Part shown: in pieces, positions 8,748 through 17,294 of the stretch | Layout: each line of letters begins with the position of its first letter | Position numbering within the stretch: position 1 is the first letter of the stretch | DNA from: Bacteroidetes bacterium UBA7674 | GTDB taxonomy: Bacteria; Bacteroidota; Bacteroidia; Chitinophagales; Chitinophagaceae | DNA length: 64,000 bases | Direction of reading: 5' to 3' | Assembly (NCBI GenBank): GCA_002483105.1 | Contig: DLHG01000004.1 | Span: forward strand, 316,999-380,998 | Notes under the pieces: generated by a model | What the model was told of the DNA's origin: nothing | Seen by the model: only the letters and a program-made list of their open reading frames with translations | Databases searched by the model: none | Program-made: the position numbers and the translations under genes

Positions 8748-10055
8748 ATGAAGAATATTATAGCCATCTTTTTTTGTCTTAGTTATCTTTCCTGCGTACA
8801 GGCGCAAGAGCTTCCTCGCCGTAGTTTTCTCGGCATACAAATGGAGAATATCACCGCTGATACAAGGCGGATGATGGAAGTGAAGGAAGACTACGGTGTC
8901 CTGGTACAGGGCACTGTTCCCGGCTCTACAGCTGAAGCGGCAGGAATCAAAAGAGGTGATATTTTATTGTCCCTGAATGGAACTAAGATCAACGATGTTG
9001 TGCAGGCAGTAGGATATGTTGCCGGACAGAATAGTGGCTCTTCGTTTACCTACGAGCTTTTGAGAGACAAAAAGAAAGTTACAGGTAGTTCTTCTTTTAA
9101 AGAATATCCCCGGGAAAAATACCCTGACCTTGACGTAAGTTATGAAACAGTAAAAACTGCCACAGGCCTGCAACGCCTGATAATAACGAAATCGAAAGGC
9201 GCGGGTAAAAAACCTGTGCTTGTTTTCTTAGGAGGCATCGGCTGTTATTCCCTGGAAAGCCCGATGGACAGTAATCGTAATGAAGTGCGCCTGATAAACG
9301 CACTCGCCCGCAATGGCTTCATGATAGCACGAGTAGAAAAACCGGGTATAGGAGATGGTGCAGGGCATAGTAAGAAATGTGAAGTGGTCAGCTTCACTGA
9401 AGAGAAGGACGTGTATGTACAGGCAGTGAAGGACCTGAAGAAAAGAGCTGATGTACAGGCAGACAATATTTACGTGCTCGGGCACAGTATGGGTGGCGTG
9501 ATGGCACCAATGGTTGCGACTGAAACATCACTGAAGGGCATCATAGCATACGGCACTATAGGCACACAATTCATGGAATACCTCGCTAAGACAAGGAAAA
9601 CCATTGGTGAAGCTAATGGCTGGAGTGAAGCAGAAACAGAAGCTTATACAAAGGAAGTATGTGAGTGCTCCAAGTACTTCTTTGTAGATAAAATGACCGC
9701 AGAGCAGGCTGGGCAAAAGAAAAGTGGTTGCAAAGAACATTTAGACGGCTTAGAAGCCAGATCCAGGAAGTATAATGATGAACTCTATGCTGTAGATTAT
9801 ACAGCACTATGGAAACCCTTTACAGGAAAGGCCCTAATGATATGGGGCAAAGGAGATTTTATCTCTTCGCAAGATGATCATCAAATACTCACAAACACTA
9901 TTAACAAATATCATCCGGGTAATGCTACAATGGTGGTGGTATCTGCCGACCATGGTATGAGTACAGCCAATTCATTCCGTGAAGCCGCTACTAATCCCGG
10001 ACAGTATAATCCTGAAATTTACAAGAAGATATTAGACTGGCTAAAGAGCATATAG
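8748..10055 (+). CDS. Exported PDZ-domain alpha/beta hydrolase
   Basis: The 435-residue product has a signal peptide (cleavage near VQAQ-E21), a PDZ domain at about 25-110 (GTVPGSTAEAAGIKRGDILL) and an alpha/beta-hydrolase domain from about 150 to the end. The nucleophile elbow is GHSMGG with S247; candidate acid and base are the Asp of IWGKGDF and the His of SADHGMS near the C terminus. PDZ domains in this position usually present substrates or peptides to the enzyme part. It is the first gene of a three-gene operon, with only 3 bases to the next gene. Probably a periplasmic esterase or peptidase; the substrate is unknown. Confidence 0.8.
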   Translation: MKNIIAIFFCLSYLSCVQAQELPRRSFLGIQMENITADTRRMMEVKEDYGVLVQGTVPGSTAEAAGIKRGDILLSLNGTKINDVVQAVGYVAGQNSGSSFTYELLRDKKKVTGSSSFKEYPREKYPDLDVSYETVKTATGLQRLIITKSKGAGKKPVLVFLGGIGCYSLESPMDSNRNEVRLINALARNGFMIARVEKPGIGDGAGHSKKCEVVSFTEEKDVYVQAVKDLKKRADVQADNIYVLGHSMGGVMAPMVATETSLKGIIAYGTIGTQFMEYLAKTRKTIGEANGWSEAETEAYTKEVCECSKYFFVDKMTAEQAGQKKSGCKEHLDGLEARSRKYNDELYAVDYTALWKPFTGKALMIWGKGDFISSQDDHQILTNTINKYHPGNATMVVVSADHGMSTANSFREAATNPGQYNPEIYKKILDWLKSI

Positions 10056-10058
10056 AAC

Positions 10059-11354
10059 ATGAAACGCCATTTCTACGTACTCATCTCACTATTCATCAGC
10101 AATTGTTGCACTGCGCAACAAAATCTTCAATCTATAGCCGAAGATTTTATAAAAGATTACACCCGGCTTAACATCCCTGAGCTGCAATACGACTACAGGC
10201 AATATCTCTCGAAGATCCCGGCTGCTGATATGTTGGACGAGCAGGAAGTATTCTTCGACAGCATTCAGAAGAAAATCAGTGGCCATAAACACACCTTCAT
10301 GAGCGATGATGATAGAATTATTTATGACCACCTGGGATATGAGATAACTAATAACAAACAACGTATCAGGCTCCAGAAAGAATGGCTGAACAAAGGTCGA
10401 AAAACACCGGAAGGAGGTTTATATCAATTAGGTAAAAATTACTATACCTGGACCATAAAGCAATACACCTCTGTAGACATTACACCCGAAGAAGTGTATG
10501 CCCTTGGTGAATTGGAAGTAAGAAAGGTAAAGAAAGAAATAGCAGCAATACAAAAGCAGATGGGTTACACGGATAGTGCATCCTTCTATCAGCACCTGAA
10601 TAGCAGTGAATACTACATTACAGACAAGCAGGCACTTCTGAAAGAATTTGAGCGGGTAGATAGTATGGTGAGAATACACTTGCCGCAATTTATCGGTATA
10701 AAATACATACCTGCTATTCATGCAATGGAATGGCCGGGAGCTACAGCCCAAACGCCACCCGGCATGTATCTCAATCGTAGCAATAACGCTTATGGTAAAG
10801 ATGTATTCCAATTCAACTTTTTCACGAAGCGGTATAACAAGCGCGCGATAGAGTGGTTGTATATGCACGAAGCCATTCCCGGACATCATTTACAATTCTC
10901 AACAGCTAAGCAGAGTACTCCTTTTGAAGACTTATTTTATTATCCCGGAAACTTTGAAGGCTGGGGTTGTTATGTAGAATATTTCGGTAAGTACGTAGGG
11001 CTTTTTCAGGAACCATACAGCTACCTGGGTAAATGGGAGTGGGACCTGGTGCGTTCAGCAAGACTGGTGATAGATGTTGGTATACACTATTATGGATGGA
11101 GCAGGGAGAAGGCCTTAACATATTGGAAGCAAACGATACCCAACCAAAATGACATAGCCGAACGGGAAGTAACTCGTGTTACTAACTGGCCGGGGCAGGC
11201 ACTAAGCTATAAGGTAGGTGCGGCACAAATATTTAAAATGCAGGACGCATGGGAAAAGAAATATCCCGGCAGGCCTTTACAAGAATTTTATCAGCGCTTT
11301 CTCATTATGGGTAGACTGCCATTATCTGTAATTCAGAAAAACATTATTGTATGA
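10059..11354 (+). CDS. DUF885 family exported protein, probable metallopeptidase
   Basis: A 431-residue protein with an N-terminal signal peptide (hydrophobic 5-15, TAQQ). The hallmark of DUF885 is present: MHEAIPGHHLQF at about residue 268, where the His-Glu and His-His residues resemble a zinc site, followed by FEGWGCYVEYFGKYVGLF and the C-terminal block GQALSYKVGAAQIFKM. Members are often annotated as putative peptidases; activity has rarely been measured, so the catalytic call is inference. Start lies 3 bases after the upstream stop and the stop overlaps the next start (ATGA), placing it in the middle of a tightly coupled operon of exported proteins. Confidence 0.82.
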   Translation: MKRHFYVLISLFISNCCTAQQNLQSIAEDFIKDYTRLNIPELQYDYRQYLSKIPAADMLDEQEVFFDSIQKKISGHKHTFMSDDDRIIYDHLGYEITNNKQRIRLQKEWLNKGRKTPEGGLYQLGKNYYTWTIKQYTSVDITPEEVYALGELEVRKVKKEIAAIQKQMGYTDSASFYQHLNSSEYYITDKQALLKEFERVDSMVRIHLPQFIGIKYIPAIHAMEWPGATAQTPPGMYLNRSNNAYGKDVFQFNFFTKRYNKRAIEWLYMHEAIPGHHLQFSTAKQSTPFEDLFYYPGNFEGWGCYVEYFGKYVGLFQEPYSYLGKWEWDLVRSARLVIDVGIHYYGWSREKALTYWKQTIPNQNDIAEREVTRVTNWPGQALSYKVGAAQIFKMQDAWEKKYPGRPLQEFYQRFLIMGRLPLSVIQKNIIV

Positions 11355-12223
11355 AAATGATCCAACACCTATTGCTATATGGTATGTTGCTTTCATCTTG
11401 TGCCAGCGCACAGATGAATGAAAAGCCCGAAGTCTTGCTCAGCGAGCAAAATATTGAGAATGCCTATCCCCGCCTTTCAAATGACGGTAAATCAGTATTG
11501 TATCAATCCAACAAGGATGGCAGATGGCAGCTATATATACTGGATGTAAACACCAAAAAATCAGAACAGCTTACCAAAGGCGAGCACAACAATAATTTCC
11601 CCGATTGGGATGCGACCAACGATTGGATCGCTTTTGTGAGTGATAAGGACGGCAATGAAGAAATATACATCATGAAGAAAGATGGTTCAGGACTGAAACG
11701 CCTCACCAACGATCCTGAGCGGGACATTCATCCTTATTTCAGTCCAGATGGGAAATACCTCCTATTTAATTCCACCCGTGGCAATGGCTCTCTGGATATA
11801 TACCGGATATCGTTGACCGACAATAAAACAGAACGCATTACTGATACTAAGGAAAATGAAACCTGCGCCCGCTATTCCCCTGACATGATGCAGATCGTTT
11901 TCCTTCGCAATGATGACATGAGTGATGATATTTTTATCATGGACATGGCTAAAGGCCTGAATAAAAACATCACTAATGACCCATCAGTGCGGGATGGATG
12001 GCCTATGTTCAGCAATGATGGCAACTGGGTATATTATTCTTCCATGCAGGATGGCCCCTATAATATTTTTAAAGTACGATCCGATGGCACAGGTAAGCAG
12101 CGACTTACAAAAGCAGCCGCAGGAGAGGAAGATGCACGTGCATATGTAGCTAATGATGGCAAGTCTATCATTTACAATAAAAAATACGGCAGAACCATAG
12201 ATATCCTGCGGGTAACTATATAG
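11351..12223 (+). CDS. TolB-like beta-propeller (PD40) lipoprotein
   Basis: 290 residues. The first 17 residues end in a lipobox LSSC17, suggesting a lipoprotein, although cleavage after SAQ is also possible. The rest is a series of about six repeated blades with the PD40/WD40-like pattern YPRLSNDGKSVLYQS, FPDWDATNDWIAFVSDKDGN, HPYFSPDGKYLLFNS, ARYSPDMMQIVFLR and so on. This fold in TolB and in prolyl oligopeptidases acts as a binding platform or gate. Its coupling to a PDZ-hydrolase and a DUF885 protein suggests it serves peptide handling in the periplasm, but no catalytic domain is attached. The operon ends here with a perfect hairpin. Confidence 0.82.
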   Translation: MKMIQHLLLYGMLLSSCASAQMNEKPEVLLSEQNIENAYPRLSNDGKSVLYQSNKDGRWQLYILDVNTKKSEQLTKGEHNNNFPDWDATNDWIAFVSDKDGNEEIYIMKKDGSGLKRLTNDPERDIHPYFSPDGKYLLFNSTRGNGSLDIYRISLTDNKTERITDTKENETCARYSPDMMQIVFLRNDDMSDDIFIMDMAKGLNKNITNDPSVRDGWPMFSNDGNWVYYSSMQDGPYNIFKVRSDGTGKQRLTKAAAGEEDARAYVANDGKSIIYNKKYGRTIDILRVTI

Positions 12224-12233
12224 TGCAAAATAA

Positions 12234-12258
12234 AAACGTCCTCAAAATGAGGACGTTT
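12234..12258. terminator. Bidirectional terminator between the beta-propeller gene and the response regulator
   Basis: A perfect 11-bp stem (12234-12244 with 12248-12258, loop AAA) with A and T runs on its flanks sits between two convergent genes, so it can stop transcription from both sides. Confidence 0.85.
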
Positions 12259-12288
12259 CCGGAGTACTACTATTTGTAAAAACTATTA

Positions 12289-12993
12289 TTAAGCAGCGGC
12301 ATTGCTATATATGAACTTGAAACCGATCCCATGTATCGTTTGAAGCTCAACGCCTTCCTGCGCTTTTATATATTTACGCACCTTGGTAATGAACACGTCC
12401 ATACTACGACCGAGGAAGTAATCATCTTTACCCCATACGTTCATCAGTATCTCGTCGCGTTTCAGTACACGGTTAGCATTCAGGCACAGGTAGCGGATCA
12501 GGTCAGCTTCACGTTGTGTCAGCTGGAACTCTGCATTATCGCTACGCATTACCAAGTTGGTATAATCAAATGCCAGGTCGCCTAAGATGAATTCAGTAGG
12601 AGTATTGTCCTCTTTCTTCTTCGTGCGCCTTAAGAACACCTCAAGTCTCAGCAGTAATTCCTGCATATTGAAAGGCTTGGTGATATAGTCATCAGCTCCG
12701 CTTTTGAAGCCGGCAACCTTATCATCATCCATATTCTTAGAGGTCAGCAATAAGATTGGAATAGATTCATTTTTCTGGCGTATTTGAGTAGCCAGGTGCA
12801 TACCATCTTTTTTCGGCAGCACAACATCCAGTAAACAGATGTCAAAATTCAGTTTCATGAATTGTTGCCATGCAGTTTCGCTATCTGAACAGTGTACTAC
12901 ATCGTAACCGTTTTTAGCGAGACTTTCTTTTACTACATAGCTTAGAGTAGGATCGTCCTCTACCAGTAATACTTTTGCTTTGTACTCAGGCAT
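12289..12993 (-). CDS. OmpR-family response regulator
   Basis: 234 residues: receiver domain 6-120 with the acidic pair E12-D13, phosphate acceptor D56 (ICLLDVVLP), T84 and K106 (ITKPF), then a winged-helix DNA-binding domain at about 135-230 (LTQREADLIRYLC, GRSMDVFITKVRKYI, IHGIGFKF). It is an intact transcription factor that should be phosphorylated by a sensor kinase, yet no kinase gene is adjacent; the kinase at 41765-42952 lies about 29 kb away and there is no sequence sign that they pair. The 192-base gap behind its start holds T-rich, GTT-repeated sequence and no clear TAnnTTTG promoter. Confidence 0.92.
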   Translation of the reverse strand: MPEYKAKVLLVEDDPTLSYVVKESLAKNGYDVVHCSDSETAWQQFMKLNFDICLLDVVLPKKDGMHLATQIRQKNESIPILLLTSKNMDDDKVAGFKSGADDYITKPFNMQELLLRLEVFLRRTKKKEDNTPTEFILGDLAFDYTNLVMRSDNAEFQLTQREADLIRYLCLNANRVLKRDEILMNVWGKDDYFLGRSMDVFITKVRKYIKAQEGVELQTIHGIGFKFIYSNAAA

Positions 12994-13185
12994 AATGTTT
13001 TGTTTTGTTTTTTAATAATACAGCCCCGTTTGTTATAAGACTGCTTACCCGTTTGTTGTTGTTGTTTTGTTTCTGACCACACAGCGTTGTTATCTCTTTG
13101 TAATCAGAATGTAAAAGTAGATGTCAAATTGTTAAGTAGGTAATATATCATCTTAAAAAACCGTTAAAAGGCTCCTCAATAACTA

Positions 13186-13776
13186 TCATTTAACAATTCT
13201 ACCCGGGTTCTGGGCAATAAAGCTGGCCCAATTGCCTGCTTTCTTCGCTTTAGACACCCTTTTGGTCGTGCTACCGTCTCCTAAAGCGGCTATTTTGGTT
13301 TGGTAATGGTAGCAAAGAGCCACTGCTACCGCGTCCGTTGCATCCATAAAGCGGGGGTCTTCTTCAATATTCAGGGTATGTTGGAGCATTTTAAAGACTT
13401 GCTCCTTAGTCGCATTTCCTTTGCCGGTGATGGCTTGTTTCACTTTTCGGGGGGCATATTCTACAGCTTTCAGCCCATGCATCATGGAGGCTGCAATAGC
13501 CACTCCCTGCGCCCTGCCCAGCTTTAGCATACTCTGCACATTTTTACCGAAAAAGGGTGCTTCAATAGCTACAGCCTCAGGTTTATGTGCTTTTATCAGG
13601 CCTTCCATCTTCCGGAAGATGAGTTCCAGGCGCTCAGCATGATCTTTATGCTTGGAAAGTTGCAATACCCCCATTTCCACCAGCGTTATACTACTTTTGT
13701 GCACGGCAATAAGCCCATACCCCATTACCAGGGTTCCGGGGTCTATTCCTAGTATTATTCGCGGGGTGTCTTGCAA
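13186..13776 (-). CDS. ruvC: Holliday-junction endonuclease RuvC
   Basis: 196 residues with all four acidic catalytic residues in place: D12 (ILGIDPGT), E72 (VAIEAPF), D145 and D148 (FMDATDAVAVAL), matching D7, E66, D138 and D141 of the E. coli protein. It resolves Holliday junctions during recombination with RuvAB. The start must be the TTG at 13776: an in-frame stop lies four codons upstream and no ATG exists before the first catalytic residue. A tail of about 35 basic residues follows the nuclease fold. ruvA and ruvB are not in this window. Confidence 0.93.
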   Translation of the reverse strand: MQDTPRIILGIDPGTLVMGYGLIAVHKSSITLVEMGVLQLSKHKDHAERLELIFRKMEGLIKAHKPEAVAIEAPFFGKNVQSMLKLGRAQGVAIAASMMHGLKAVEYAPRKVKQAITGKGNATKEQVFKMLQHTLNIEEDPRFMDATDAVAVALCYHYQTKIAALGDGSTTKRVSKAKKAGNWASFIAQNPGRIVK

Positions 13777-13789
13777 AAGGAAAATCTAT

Positions 13790-14731
13790 TTGAACAAAAG
13801 TACCAAAATATGGCTCAATTACCTGACAGGCTTTGTCCTTTCAGCTCTGCTATTGTGGGGTATTTATGCACAAGTAAAGAATCAACTCACCAATGTGGAT
13901 AAACATACATGGTGGCAAACAGGCCCGCCTGTCTATTTGTATCTATGTCTTGCGCTAATGTTTGTGAACATAACGCTGGAGACACGCAAGTGGCAAATAC
14001 TAGCGGGCTCAGCCGAGGCACTTACATTCAGGCAATCGCTCACCAGTTATCTTGCAGGTATCGCTATATCTATTGTTACACCCAATCGTTTAGGTGAGTA
14101 TCCAGGTCGCATCCTTTACCTGAAACGAAAAAATACTTTCCGGCTTATCAGTGTTTCAATACTCGGTTCTGTTGCACAATTGCTGACGATCTTCATTTAC
14201 GGTGCTGCTGCACTCATCTATTATAACATCGTTCATCCCGGCATTTGGGAAAAAGTGCTATTGGTGGGCAGCACAGTAATGATGGTGATACTTGCCTGGT
14301 GCTATTGGCGGTTTGAAAGCTGGTTGCCTTTATTGAGCAAAATAAAGTGGTTGCAGAAGTATAAGATATACGGCCAGCTGCTAATGCGCTTCACAGCAAA
14401 AGAACAATTAACAATTCTTTTCATATCGATGCTGCGCTTTGCTGTCTTTACGGTACAGTATTTGGTTTTACTGAGGTGGATGAATGTAATTGTCCCACCA
14501 GTAGATGGATTTTTTCTTTCAGCATTATTCTTCTGGACAATAGCGGTAGTGCCTTCCATAGCCCTTGCAGAGCTTGGCATCAGGGGGCAGGTAGGATTAT
14601 ACTTATTCGCTACTTTCAGTGCTAATGCTATCGGGATATTGTCTGCCACAGTTGGCCTATGGTTCATCAACCTTATAATACCGGCTATATTCGGCAGCAT
14701 ACTGTTACTTAGAATGAGACTATTTAAGTAA
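13790..14731 (+). CDS. YbhN/LPG-synthase-like integral membrane protein
   Basis: 313 residues from a TTG start at 13790, preceded by AAAGGA at a proper spacing; the next ATG upstream lies deep inside ruvC on the other strand and would give an unnatural hydrophilic leader, and the next downstream methionine falls inside the second membrane helix. About eight membrane helices are visible with the family block NRLGEYPGRILYLKR after the third and ALAELGIRGQVGLY near the end. These belong to the flippase-like domain (UPF0104) found in the lysylphosphatidylglycerol synthase MprF. The cytoplasmic aminoacyl-transfer domain is absent, so it may move lipids rather than modify them. The true role is unknown. 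Confidence 0.78.
   Translation: MNKSTKIWLNYLTGFVLSALLLWGIYAQVKNQLTNVDKHTWWQTGPPVYLYLCLALMFVNITLETRKWQILAGSAEALTFRQSLTSYLAGIAISIVTPNRLGEYPGRILYLKRKNTFRLISVSILGSVAQLLTIFIYGAAALIYYNIVHPGIWEKVLLVGSTVMMVILAWCYWRFESWLPLLSKIKWLQKYKIYGQLLMRFTAKEQLTILFISMLRFAVFTVQYLVLLRWMNVIVPPVDGFFLSALFFWTIAVVPSIALAELGIRGQVGLYLFATFSANAIGILSATVGLWFINLIIPAIFGSILLLRMRLFK
13795..13802 (-). promoter_or_regulatory. TAnnTTTG -7 element for ruvC
   Basis: On the minus strand 13802-13795 reads TACTTTTG, an exact TAnnTTTG match, 18 bases before the ruvC TTG start. It lies inside the first codons of the divergent gene. No well-spaced TTG at -33 is seen. Confidence 0.4.
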
Positions 14732-14776
14732 CAGAATTATAAAAGTAAATTAGTTAAAAAAGACAGATATTTGAGT

Positions 14777-15613
14777 ATGTACCCCTTGAGCAAACGAATT
14801 TTTAAGATGAGATCTCAGCCCTTTTTTAAGATAGTAACTTCAATAGCTTTTCTTCTTTCAGCTAATATTGTTTCAGCACAAAGTGATTTCTGCGGCATTA
14901 AGAATACCAGCTTTAAGGAAGGTGAAAAACTAACCTTCAGGGTGTATTATAACATGAGCCCCCTTTGGGTACCAGCAGGTGAAGCTACCTTTACTACTAC
15001 TGCAGAAATGCTGAACAACAAAAAGGTATATCACGTAATAGGCGATGGTAAAACGCTGAAGTCTTACGAATGGTTCTACAAGGTTCGCGACAGGTATGAA
15101 ACATTTATCGACATGGAAACCATGTTGCCGGTAAAGTTTGTGCGTAATGTAAATGAGAACGGATTCAAGATATACAACAACGTTACGTTCAACCATAAGG
15201 CAGGTAAGGCAGTATCTACAAAAGGTGTGTACACCGTACCTAAATGTGTACAAGATGTACTCTCAGCCGTGTTCTATGCCCGGAATATAGATTACAGTAA
15301 ACATAAGCCGGGTGATAAAATACCTTTCAGCATGTTCCTGGATGATGAAGTTTTCGAGCTATATATCCGTTATGTAGGTAAAGAAAAGATCACCACCCGC
15401 TATGGTACCTTTAATGCCATCAAGATAACACCACTCCTTATAGAGGGCACCTTGTTCAAAGGCGGGGAGAAAATGGCCATATGGGTGAGCGATGACGCCA
15501 ACCATATTCCGTTGCGGGTAGACAGCCCCATACTGGTAGGTAGCGTGAAGGTGGATCTGATGGGCTACGAGAAGCTCAGAAACCCGTTTACCAGCCTGAT
15601 AAAGAAGAAATAG
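14777..15613 (+). CDS. DUF3108 exported protein
   Basis: Reads as 278 residues from the ATG at 14777; a second ATG at 14807 would also give a good signal peptide (hydrophobic VTSIAFLLSANIVSA, cleavage before QSDF). The mature part is beta-rich and follows the DUF3108 pattern: GEKLTFRVYYN at the start, a YEWFYKVRDRYETFID block, and IWVSDDANHIPLRVDSPI at the end. Relatives are predicted periplasmic beta-barrel-like lipid carriers of unknown function. A TATTTG stretch just before 14777 resembles a degenerate -7 element, which favours the upstream start. Confidence 0.75.
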   Translation: MYPLSKRIFKMRSQPFFKIVTSIAFLLSANIVSAQSDFCGIKNTSFKEGEKLTFRVYYNMSPLWVPAGEATFTTTAEMLNNKKVYHVIGDGKTLKSYEWFYKVRDRYETFIDMETMLPVKFVRNVNENGFKIYNNVTFNHKAGKAVSTKGVYTVPKCVQDVLSAVFYARNIDYSKHKPGDKIPFSMFLDDEVFELYIRYVGKEKITTRYGTFNAIKITPLLIEGTLFKGGEKMAIWVSDDANHIPLRVDSPILVGSVKVDLMGYEKLRNPFTSLIKKK

Positions 15614-15665
15614 TCCGTCCTGAAAATCATATAGTATTTCTGTGCTATAAATATTGCCTCAACCA

Positions 15666-15696
15666 TTGAGGCTACCTATCTTTTTTGCTATCTTTG
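15666..15696 (+). promoter_or_regulatory. Promoter of the tyrosine ammonia-lyase operon
   Basis: TTG at 15666-15668 and TATCTTTG at 15689-15696 are separated by 20 bases, matching both halves of the Bacteroidota -33/-7 promoter. The start codon at 15737 lies 40 bases downstream. A small hairpin (GCCTCA/TGAGGC) overlaps the -33 part. Confidence 0.7.
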
Positions 15697-15736
15697 CACA
15701 CCTTATTGGAATTGATTTTTAATATTTTTATTTAAT

Positions 15737-17290
15737 ATGATCGCACTTGGAGGTAAAACTCTGGATCTCGCTGCATTTGAGCAAATCATCCTGCAGGAGA
15801 AAGACGTGAATATATCTTCGGCAGCGGCTAAGGATGTATCGCGCAGTTTCGAGTTTCTCACCAAATTCTCAAAAGATAAACTGATCTACGGTATCAATAC
15901 CGGTTTCGGGCCAATGGCTCAATACCGCATTGAAGATTCTGATCGTGAGAAGTTACAATACAACCTCATTCGCAGCCATAGTTCGGGCATGGGAGCTTTG
16001 CTTTCCCCGCAGCACTCACGCGCTATGTTGCTGGCTCGTATGCATACGTTGCTGCTTGGCTATTCGGGTATACATCCGGATACCGTGGAGCTGATGAAGA
16101 ACCTGCTGAACAACAAAGCATATCCATGTGTGTATGCGCACGGTGGCGTTGGTGCAAGTGGTGACTTAGTACAGCTTGCTCATCTTGCATTAGGATTGAT
16201 AGGTGAAGGTAACTTCTGGTTTGAAGGCAAAGTAGTTCCTGCTAAGGAGGTATTCAAGAAGCTGAAACTTCAGCCAATGAAGATCCACATCCGTGAAGGC
16301 CTTGCTATACTGAATGGCACTTCTGCCATGACGGGTATAGGAGGGGTGAACGTGATAATGGCACACAGGCTGGTAGTATGGAGCATGCTTCTTTCACTTG
16401 GCGTGAACGAGATGATGGAAGCCTACGATGACCACTTCTCTGCCGAGCTGAACCAGGTGAAAAGGCACAAAGGCCAAAACCTTGTAGCAGAGTGGATGCG
16501 CATATTAGGCGATGACAGCAAACTGCTGCGCAAGCGTCATGAACATTTGTACGACAGGAAAATAACTGAAACAGTAATAGAAGATAAAGTTCAGGAATAC
16601 TATTCTATCCGTTGTGTGCCACAGATACTGGGACCTATAATGGATACAGTGTATAATACCGAGAGTGTAATTGTTGATGAACTGAACTCTGTGAACGACA
16701 ACCCTGTTGTTGACACCAAAGCAAAGAACATATTCCACGGCGGTAACTTCCATGGCGACTATATCGCACTGGAAATGGACAAGCTGAAAATTGCGATCAC
16801 TAAGCTCTCCATGCTTTCCGAGCGCCAGTTGAATTTCATACTGAACTCTAACCTGAACCAAAAACTGCCCCCGTTCGCTAACGCAGGTAAGCTGGGGTTG
16901 AACTTCGGTATACAGGGCATGCAATATCCTGCTACATCCACAGTGGCAGAGAACCAAACACTCAGCAACCCGATGTATGTGCACAGCATTCCTAACAACA
17001 ACGACAACCAGGACATCGTAAGTATGGGTTGCAACGCTGCAATGATGTGCAACCGTGTGATAGAGAATACTTACGAGGTATTAGCAGTAGAAGCGGTAGC
17101 GCTGATGCAGGCGATAGATATCCGTGGCATCTCTTCTAAAATGGCCCCCGCAACTAAGTGGATGTACAAAGGGATACGCGAGTTGTTCCCTTTCTTCAAG
17201 GAAGATTTTGCTGCATCATCTAATCTGCAAGCGGTGAAGGCATGGTTGATGGAAACGGATATAGTGGACCACTTCAAGAAAAAGATATAA
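15737..17290 (+). CDS. Tyrosine ammonia-lyase (flexirubin type, HAL/PAL family)
   Basis: 517 residues with the A140-S141-G142 triad that cyclises into the MIO electrophile (HGGVGASGDLVQLAH), plus YGINTGFGPMA near the start and MYVHSIPNNNDNQDIVSMG near the end. The whole protein closely follows the pattern I know from the tyrosine ammonia-lyase of Flavobacterium johnsoniae, including RSHSSG in the substrate-selectivity loop, rather than true histidine ammonia-lyase. It would make 4-coumarate from tyrosine as the starter unit of flexirubin-like aryl polyene pigments. Five bases separate it from the ketoreductase gene. Histidine as substrate is a less likely alternative. Confidence 0.85.
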   Translation: MIALGGKTLDLAAFEQIILQEKDVNISSAAAKDVSRSFEFLTKFSKDKLIYGINTGFGPMAQYRIEDSDREKLQYNLIRSHSSGMGALLSPQHSRAMLLARMHTLLLGYSGIHPDTVELMKNLLNNKAYPCVYAHGGVGASGDLVQLAHLALGLIGEGNFWFEGKVVPAKEVFKKLKLQPMKIHIREGLAILNGTSAMTGIGGVNVIMAHRLVVWSMLLSLGVNEMMEAYDDHFSAELNQVKRHKGQNLVAEWMRILGDDSKLLRKRHEHLYDRKITETVIEDKVQEYYSIRCVPQILGPIMDTVYNTESVIVDELNSVNDNPVVDTKAKNIFHGGNFHGDYIALEMDKLKIAITKLSMLSERQLNFILNSNLNQKLPPFANAGKLGLNFGIQGMQYPATSTVAENQTLSNPMYVHSIPNNNDNQDIVSMGCNAAMMCNRVIENTYEVLAVEAVALMQAIDIRGISSKMAPATKWMYKGIRELFPFFKEDFAASSNLQAVKAWLMETDIVDHFKKKI

Positions 17291-17294
17291 CAAC

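Noticed and set aside
13652..13789. A longer start (ATG at 13652) for the flippase-like membrane protein
   Set aside because: The extra 46 residues overlap the core of ruvC on the other strand and do not resemble the family; the TTG at 13790 with an upstream AAAGGA is better.
15737..17290. Plain histidine ammonia-lyase of histidine degradation
   Set aside because: No other histidine-utilisation genes are near; the sequence pattern and the neighbouring ketoreductase and ketosynthase match the flexirubin tyrosine ammonia-lyase.
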